Assembly (NCBI GenBank): GCA_003513015.1
Contig: DOTA01000055.1
Location: forward strand, 8,325-13,427
Origin: Chloroflexota bacterium
Lineage (GTDB): Bacteria > Chloroflexota > Anaerolineae > Anaerolineales > UBA11858
Length of the DNA: 5,103 bases
Direction: 5' to 3'
Below are positions 1 through 3,700 of the stretch, one piece after another. The first letter of the stretch is position 1. The number at the start of each line of letters is the position of its first letter. The notes under the pieces were generated by a model, which was not told the origin of the DNA, ran no database searches, and worked only from the letters and a program-made list of their open reading frames with translations. Position numbers and translations under genes: made by a program.

Positions 1-9
1 TGGGAGATT

Positions 10-216
10 TCAGAGTACTAATTTACCGATGGGGGTGTTCCCATATTTGCTGGAGCTTTCTATGGTGCTCATTGCTAGGGAATCATAGTATGCAGTTTCG
101 CATAATTCTGCTTGCGTTAACGGAATATCTACCAGGTCCGATATGATAAAGTACAAATCAATGATGTCGGAACGAGTTAGCGTATCTGCAACCCAGTTCA
201 AAAGCATTTCGGTCAT
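10..216 (-). CDS. Small hypothetical protein, 68 residues, function unknown
   Basis: I do not recognise this protein. It starts with ATG (216-214) preceded on the minus strand by AAAAGGA about 7 bases upstream, a well-placed Shine-Dalgarno sequence and the main reason to believe it is real. It ends at TGA (12-10). The first 45 or so residues (MTEMLLNWVADTLTRSD..., then a hydrophobic IIDLYFIISDLVDIPL stretch) look mostly helical. The tail is Ser/Gly/Thr-rich and ends in KLVL. There is one Cys (in AELCET). The hydrophobic stretch contains three Asp residues, so it is more likely an amphipathic helix than a membrane span. The gene diverges from the large propeller/SPFH gene across about 490 noncoding bases, and nothing links the two functionally. 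It could be a regulatory or accessory small protein, or a chance ORF with a lucky ribosome binding site. Confidence 0.5.
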   Translation of the reverse strand: MTEMLLNWVADTLTRSDIIDLYFIISDLVDIPLTQAELCETAYYDSLAMSTIESSSKYGNTPIGKLVL

Positions 217-220
217 GATG

Positions 221-230
221 GGTTCCTTTT
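221..230 (-). promoter_or_regulatory. Ribosome binding site of the small minus-strand gene
   Basis: Read on the minus strand this is AAAAGGAACC. The AAGGA core lies about 7 bases before the ATG at 216-214. This spacing decides the start codon and is the strongest evidence that the 68-codon ORF is translated. Confidence 0.45.
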
Positions 231-269
231 CTGTTGGGTTGCAGTCATGTATATAATGCCCCCAGTTAT

Positions 270-305
270 AAATTGCGCCTCCTGCCTGCTAAAAAAGCGC
301 AATTT
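270..305. repeat. Perfect 9-bp inverted repeat in the divergent intergenic region
   Basis: AAATTGCGC (270-278) is the exact reverse complement of GCGCAATTT (297-305), with an 18-base spacer that includes six consecutive A. It lies 54 bases upstream of the small minus-strand gene and just before a plus-strand TATAAT box (320-325), where a -35 element would be expected. It lacks the T-tract of a terminator. A two-half-site operator for a dimeric regulator controlling one or both divergent transcripts is a reasonable inference. A hairpin in the minus-strand leader is the alternative. Confidence 0.45.
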
Positions 306-319
306 GTGACCGTGAAGGG

Positions 320-325
320 TATAAT
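320..325 (+). promoter_or_regulatory. Consensus -10 box TATAAT, possible promoter of a short transcript
   Basis: This is an exact TATAAT match, but no good -35 hexamer lies 16-18 bases upstream (the bases there are GCGCAA, the right arm of the inverted repeat) and there is no TGn extension. If it is used, transcription would start near 331-333 and run into the terminator at 352-406, giving an RNA of about 75 bases. The missing -35 could mean activator dependence or a chance match. A second TATAAT occurs at 252-257, also without a -35. Confidence 0.25.
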
Positions 326-351
326 GACACATGGCTGCCTAATGTGGCCTT

Positions 352-406
352 GATCGTCTCACTCTGACTGATTGACGGATCATTTCTTGTGAGGCGATCT
401 TTTATT
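352..406 (+). terminator. Rho-independent terminator with an 11-bp stem
   Basis: GATCGTCTCAC (352-362) pairs with GTGAGGCGATC (389-399): 11 base pairs with a single G-U wobble. TTTTATT (400-406) follows directly. The 26-base loop holds a possible inner 4-bp stem (TGAT 369-372 with ATCA 379-382). The T-tract is on the 3' side only, so it acts on plus-strand transcripts. No plus-strand gene lies upstream in the window, so it must end either a short noncoding RNA or read-through from further upstream. It also insulates the large gene. Confidence 0.6.
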
Positions 407-437
407 AACCTAATATTCATCCCCGCGATGTGATGGG

Positions 438-465
438 GAGATTGAGAATGTGGTCTCATCTTTTT
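438..465 (+). terminator. Second, weaker terminator-like hairpin
   Basis: GAGATTGAGA (438-447) can pair with TCTCATCTT (454-462): nine pairs including one G-U, with T442 bulged and a 6-base loop. It runs into TTTTT (461-465), with further T-rich sequence to 471. The stem is A/U-rich and weaker than the hairpin at 352-406. It may be a back-up terminator. Its 3' arm belongs to a sequence (GTCTCATCTTT) repeated exactly 94 bases downstream in another hairpin. Confidence 0.4.
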
Positions 466-491
466 GTCTTTATATACCTGCCTCCTATAAA
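464..491 (+). promoter_or_regulatory. Candidate promoter TTGTCT-16-TATAAA upstream of the large gene
   Basis: TTGTCT (464-469, 4 of 6 matches to TTGACA) and TATAAA (486-491, 5 of 6 to TATAAT) are separated by 16 bases. The promoter sits directly after the second terminator-like hairpin. Transcription would start near 498, giving the large gene a 5' leader of about 210 bases that carries the hairpins at 524-558 and 638-664. The match is modest in an AT-rich stretch and competes with the start-proximal candidate at 674-703. Confidence 0.3.
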
Positions 492-523
492 AATTTCAGT
501 TTGTTTTGCTAAATTTTCCGAGA

Positions 524-558
524 GAAAGCCATGAGATTTGAGTGAAGTCTCATCTTTC
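524..558 (+). promoter_or_regulatory. Stable hairpin in the presumed 5' leader of the large gene
   Basis: ATGAGATTT (531-539) pairs with AAGTCTCAT (545-553): nine pairs with one G-U and a 5-base loop (GAGTG). The stem continues beyond a CC bulge (529-530) with GAAAG (524-528) against CTTTC (554-558), giving about 14 pairs. No run of T follows (CTTTCGGAT), so it is a poor terminator and more likely a leader structure. Its 3' arm contains GTCTCATCTTT (547-557), identical to 453-463 in the preceding hairpin, so the two hairpins could exchange partners. Confidence 0.45.
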
Positions 559-566
559 GGATAATT

Positions 567-580
567 AGAACGTGTGTTCG
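567..580. promoter_or_regulatory. LexA-box-like element AGAACGTGTGTTCG
   Basis: The core GAAC-GTGT-GTTC fits the Gram-positive-type LexA consensus CGAACRNRYGTTCG at every position except the first base (A for C). It lies about 130 bases before the ATG of the large gene and downstream of the candidate promoter at 464-491, where a bound repressor could block elongation. One such site can arise by chance and no SOS gene is visible here, so this is only a candidate. Confidence 0.3.
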
Positions 581-588
581 ATATTCTA

Positions 589-600
589 TTCCATATGGAA
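589..600. repeat. Perfect 12-bp palindrome TTCCATATGGAA
   Basis: TTCCATATGGAA is self-complementary over all 12 bases and lies 9 bases after the LexA-like element. Such a compact palindrome with no loop is a typical shape for a dimeric regulator site, but the regulator cannot be named from the sequence. Confidence 0.35.
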
Positions 601-637
601 AGGCGTGTCAAGCAAATTTTATCAGGACGAAAGTACT

Positions 638-664
638 ACCGATCCTCTTTGGGCGGGGATTGGT
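638..664 (+). promoter_or_regulatory. Hairpin in the 5' leader, about 45 bases before the start codon
   Basis: ACCGATCC (638-645) pairs with GGATTGGT (657-664): eight pairs with one G-U and an 11-base loop, TCTTTGGGCGG. The T-rich bases at 679-685 lie 15 bases after the stem, too far for a terminator. It would be part of the leader only if transcription starts upstream, for example near 498. Confidence 0.3.
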
Positions 665-673
665 GCAGAGCCT

Positions 674-703
674 TTGTAAATTTTTAGGGTTTTGGGATAC
701 AAT
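674..703 (+). promoter_or_regulatory. Start-proximal promoter candidate TTGTAA-18-TACAAT
   Basis: TACAAT (698-703, 5 of 6 matches to the -10 consensus) with TTGTAA (674-679, 4 of 6 to TTGACA) 18 bases upstream would put the transcription start at about 709-711, on the ATG at 710. There is no Shine-Dalgarno sequence at the usual distance (the nearest purine run, AGGG at 686-689, is about 20 bases away). This combination is the usual signature of a leaderless mRNA. Confidence 0.3.
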
Positions 704-709
704 CTGTAC

Positions 710-3700
710 ATGTTGGCGGGTATCAGGTCTTTACTGCAAAAATCCCAGTGGCGAACAATGTTGTTCGTTGTTTTTACGTTGGTTTTTTACTATACCCGTA
801 CGCGGCCACCAGATCTCATCTATGATATGCAAATTGTCTCTGATTTTGCTTTTTTAGCGATGGGTAAAACTGGTGTGGCAATTGTTGATCTAACCGATCC
901 CCAACAACCAACAGAGCTTACTTTATACGATACTTACGGACAGGCCAAAGCCTTGGATGTTGCCGGTGATCTCATTTATGTAGCGGATGGCACCGATGGT
1001 TTGAAAATTCTATCGCTGGCATCCTTGAGAGCTACGAACACGCTTACCCAAACCGCCAGCATAAGTACGCTCGGGCAGGCCCTGGATGTAGCTGTCAAGG
1101 GAGATAATGCTTTTGTCGCTGCTCGCAATGAGGGGGTGATCGTTTATAAAACCGAGAAAAAAGGCGAAAAATTAACTCAGCTAAATCAACAAGCTGTGGA
1201 TGGTAGGACGGAACATATAGTTATCGCCGGTCAGCAGGCTTATGTTTCGAACCACAAAAATCAATTATTCATTTTTGATGTCAGTAATCCCAAGGATTTC
1301 AATCTTGAGGGAAAATTCGATGTTCCGGTAGACATCAATGATTATGTGGTTGATAGTAATACAAAGCGAGTTTATATTGCGACCAAAGATCAAGGTTTGC
1401 TCATTCTAGATGTATCAGATTTTCAAAATCTCAAAATCATCAAAAGCGTACCTCAGGTAAAGGAAGCATACGATGTTAGCTTAAGGGGTTCAATCGCTTA
1501 CGTTGCCAGCGGTAAAAATGGATTCTATGTACTGGATGTTTCTGATCGTTCGGAAGAGCCTGATATTCCGATCTTGGGGCAAAATTCATTCCCGGATGAT
1601 GCCAACCAAATTGAAGTAGTCGATGATTATGTTTTCGTCGCGGATGATCGAAATGGCCTGCGATCCTTTGGAAGTCCGCTAAAGTTTAATTTCCAAAATC
1701 AGGGAACTGCCAGCAGTAAAGGAAATTTTGAAGCAGTAAATGTCAATGGAAAGTATGCTTATGTCGCTGCCGGTGATGCTGGTATTCGAGTTGTGAATGT
1801 TTCCGAGAAAACCGCACCCATTAGTGTGTTATTCACCGATCCCGTGGGGGATTATGCCACCGCCCTTGATATTCACAACGACAATATGTATGTTACCTAC
1901 CGTTCAGCGGGTTTGAAAGAATACAATATTGCCGAAAATCCCGAAAAGCCCATTCTTACAGACGTAGAAGTAGCTATTTCCGGAGAAGCCAATGACGTTA
2001 TCGTTAAAGGCCAGTATGCTTATGTAGCCGCGGGCTCGGCAGGTTTACAGATCGTTGACCTGGCTAGCAACATTGCCAACCCCCAAATTTATGCAGTTGA
2101 AACGCCGGGAACCGCGCACAGCGTGTTTCTTTTTGGCGATTATGCGTATGTTGCAGATGGGGGCAGCGGTTTTCAGGCGATCAAAATCACTGATCCTACT
2201 AAGCCGGAACCACCGCAAACTGTCAACACCCCCGGAGATGCTGTTTCCATCTTCGTTTCCAAGCAAACCAATTCCTCCGAGGTCGAGCGCACCTACGCTT
2301 TCGTAGCAGATGGTTCGAATGGATTGTACATCGTCGATGATTCAGATTTGAATAAACCAGTTCAAGTGGCTACTTTCAAAACCGATGCTTCTGTCCAAGA
2401 TGTGATCGTGCAAGGTAAAACCGCATTTTTGGCTGAACGAAATCAGGGCTTGCTGGTGCTGGATATTTCCACCATCAATGCCCCGAAACTCAAAGGTAGT
2501 CAGGATACTCCCGGAAAAGCGATCGGGCTGTATTTGGGCGAAAACGAACTTGCTTATGTAGCCGATGGGGATCGCGGGCTGCGAATTATTGACTTTCAAG
2601 ATCAAACCAAACCCCAAGAAATTGGCTTTTTGGATGTTCCCAAGAGAATTGATGTTTTGGTAACCCAAAATCCCTACGGCTATATGGTGGATGGCGATAA
2701 AGGCATGTGGGTCTTAGACCTGAATGATCCGAGGTCCCCCGTACCCCTTTCAAATTACACTACCCCTGGGCAGGCCAAGAATCTAACCGTGGTTGGCTCA
2801 TATGCCTATATTGCAGATGGCACCTCAGGCTTGCAGGTTGTTAACATCAGCAATCCGCAAAAGCCTGTTTTGGCCGGTTCCTATAAAAACATTCAAGATG
2901 CGAAAGCCGTTGTTGTGCAGAGCGACTTCGCCTATGTCATCTCCGAAGGCCAGAAATTATATATCCTAAATGTGACCGACCCCGCAGACATCAAAGAACA
3001 GAAGGTTTTTTCCACCAAAGGAAACCCGCTAGATATTAGTATCTCAAAAAACTTTGTCTATCTCGCCGAAGGTGAAAGCGGATTGGAAATCGTTGATGTT
3101 GAAGATAAAAAAGCGCCCACTTCCATCAAATACGAAGTCGAGCTGGGGCTGAAGAATGCCCGCGCACTCTTAACCTTAACGGATCTGAATCTTATTTTTG
3201 TCTCCGATTGGGAAAATGGCATAAAAGTCTTCGATATTGCAGAACCCGCCTCACCCAAATATATTTATTCTGACTCCTTGGATGGCGGTAAAGTAACCGA
3301 TCTGACCTCCGATAGTAACTATATTTTCGCAGCAGCCCAGGATAAAGGTATCTTCACTTATGAAATCTACAGTCTAAGCCATATTGCTCCGGCAGGGAGC
3401 TATGAACCAACTCCAAACCAAGCGGATAGCTCCAATCCAACAATCTTTAATGCCTATTCTATTTCCGTTATTACCGAACCAAGCAACAAATCCCGAAGGT
3501 ACATCGCTTATGTTCCCGCTGGGCTAGATGGACTGCAAATTATCCAGGCAGATGGCAACGCTAAAACCACAGCATACAAAATCTACGAGACTCCGGGCGA
3601 AGCCAGCCTCTGGCAAGTGATGCGTGCAGTCCCTCGTATCATTGTGGGGGCCATGATAGGCAACCTTGATAAAATTCAAACCAAAATCTGGGTACGCCTG

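Noticed and set aside
601..690. GGACGAAAG followed by a hairpin, faintly like glutamine (glnA) or c-di-GMP-I riboswitch cores
   Set aside because: The other required elements are missing: no CGTTCA segment for glnA, and no paired GCAAA...GACGCAAAGCC frame or GGTAGC-type receptor for c-di-GMP-I. Only a short string matches.
217..709. CRISPR array, tRNA, rRNA or insertion sequence in the noncoding region
   Set aside because: There is no regularly spaced repeat (GTCTCATCTTT occurs only twice), no tRNA cloverleaf or TTCGA-type T-arm in the right context, no rRNA-like sequence, and no terminal inverted repeats flanking a transposase.
710..830. Cleavable signal peptide at the N-terminus
   Set aside because: The hydrophobic core is short and is followed by YYTRTRPPD with no small-x-small cleavage site and no lipobox Cys. 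An uncleaved signal anchor fits better, although a very short core leaves some doubt.
660..857. Open plus-strand frame of 65 codons at the start of the large gene
   Set aside because: It overlaps the N-terminus of the large gene in another frame. Its Cys/Trp-rich composition and weak start are typical of a chance frame, while the overlapping frame gives a coherent anchor and repeats.
2045..3258. Open frames at 2045-2266, 2342-2668 and 3058-3258 (minus strand) and 2055-2306 (plus strand, another frame)
   Set aside because: All lie wholly inside the propeller array, whose repeat pattern is maintained only in the main frame. They have no plausible ribosome binding sites and no recognisable motifs.
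836..3607. WD40, NHL, kelch or PQQ-type propeller instead of LVIVD
   Set aside because: There is no WD/GH dipeptide pattern, no NHL triplet, no kelch double Gly and no PQQ AxDxxTGxxxW motif. The repeating YVADG-x-x-GLxIVDVSDP is the LVIVD pattern.
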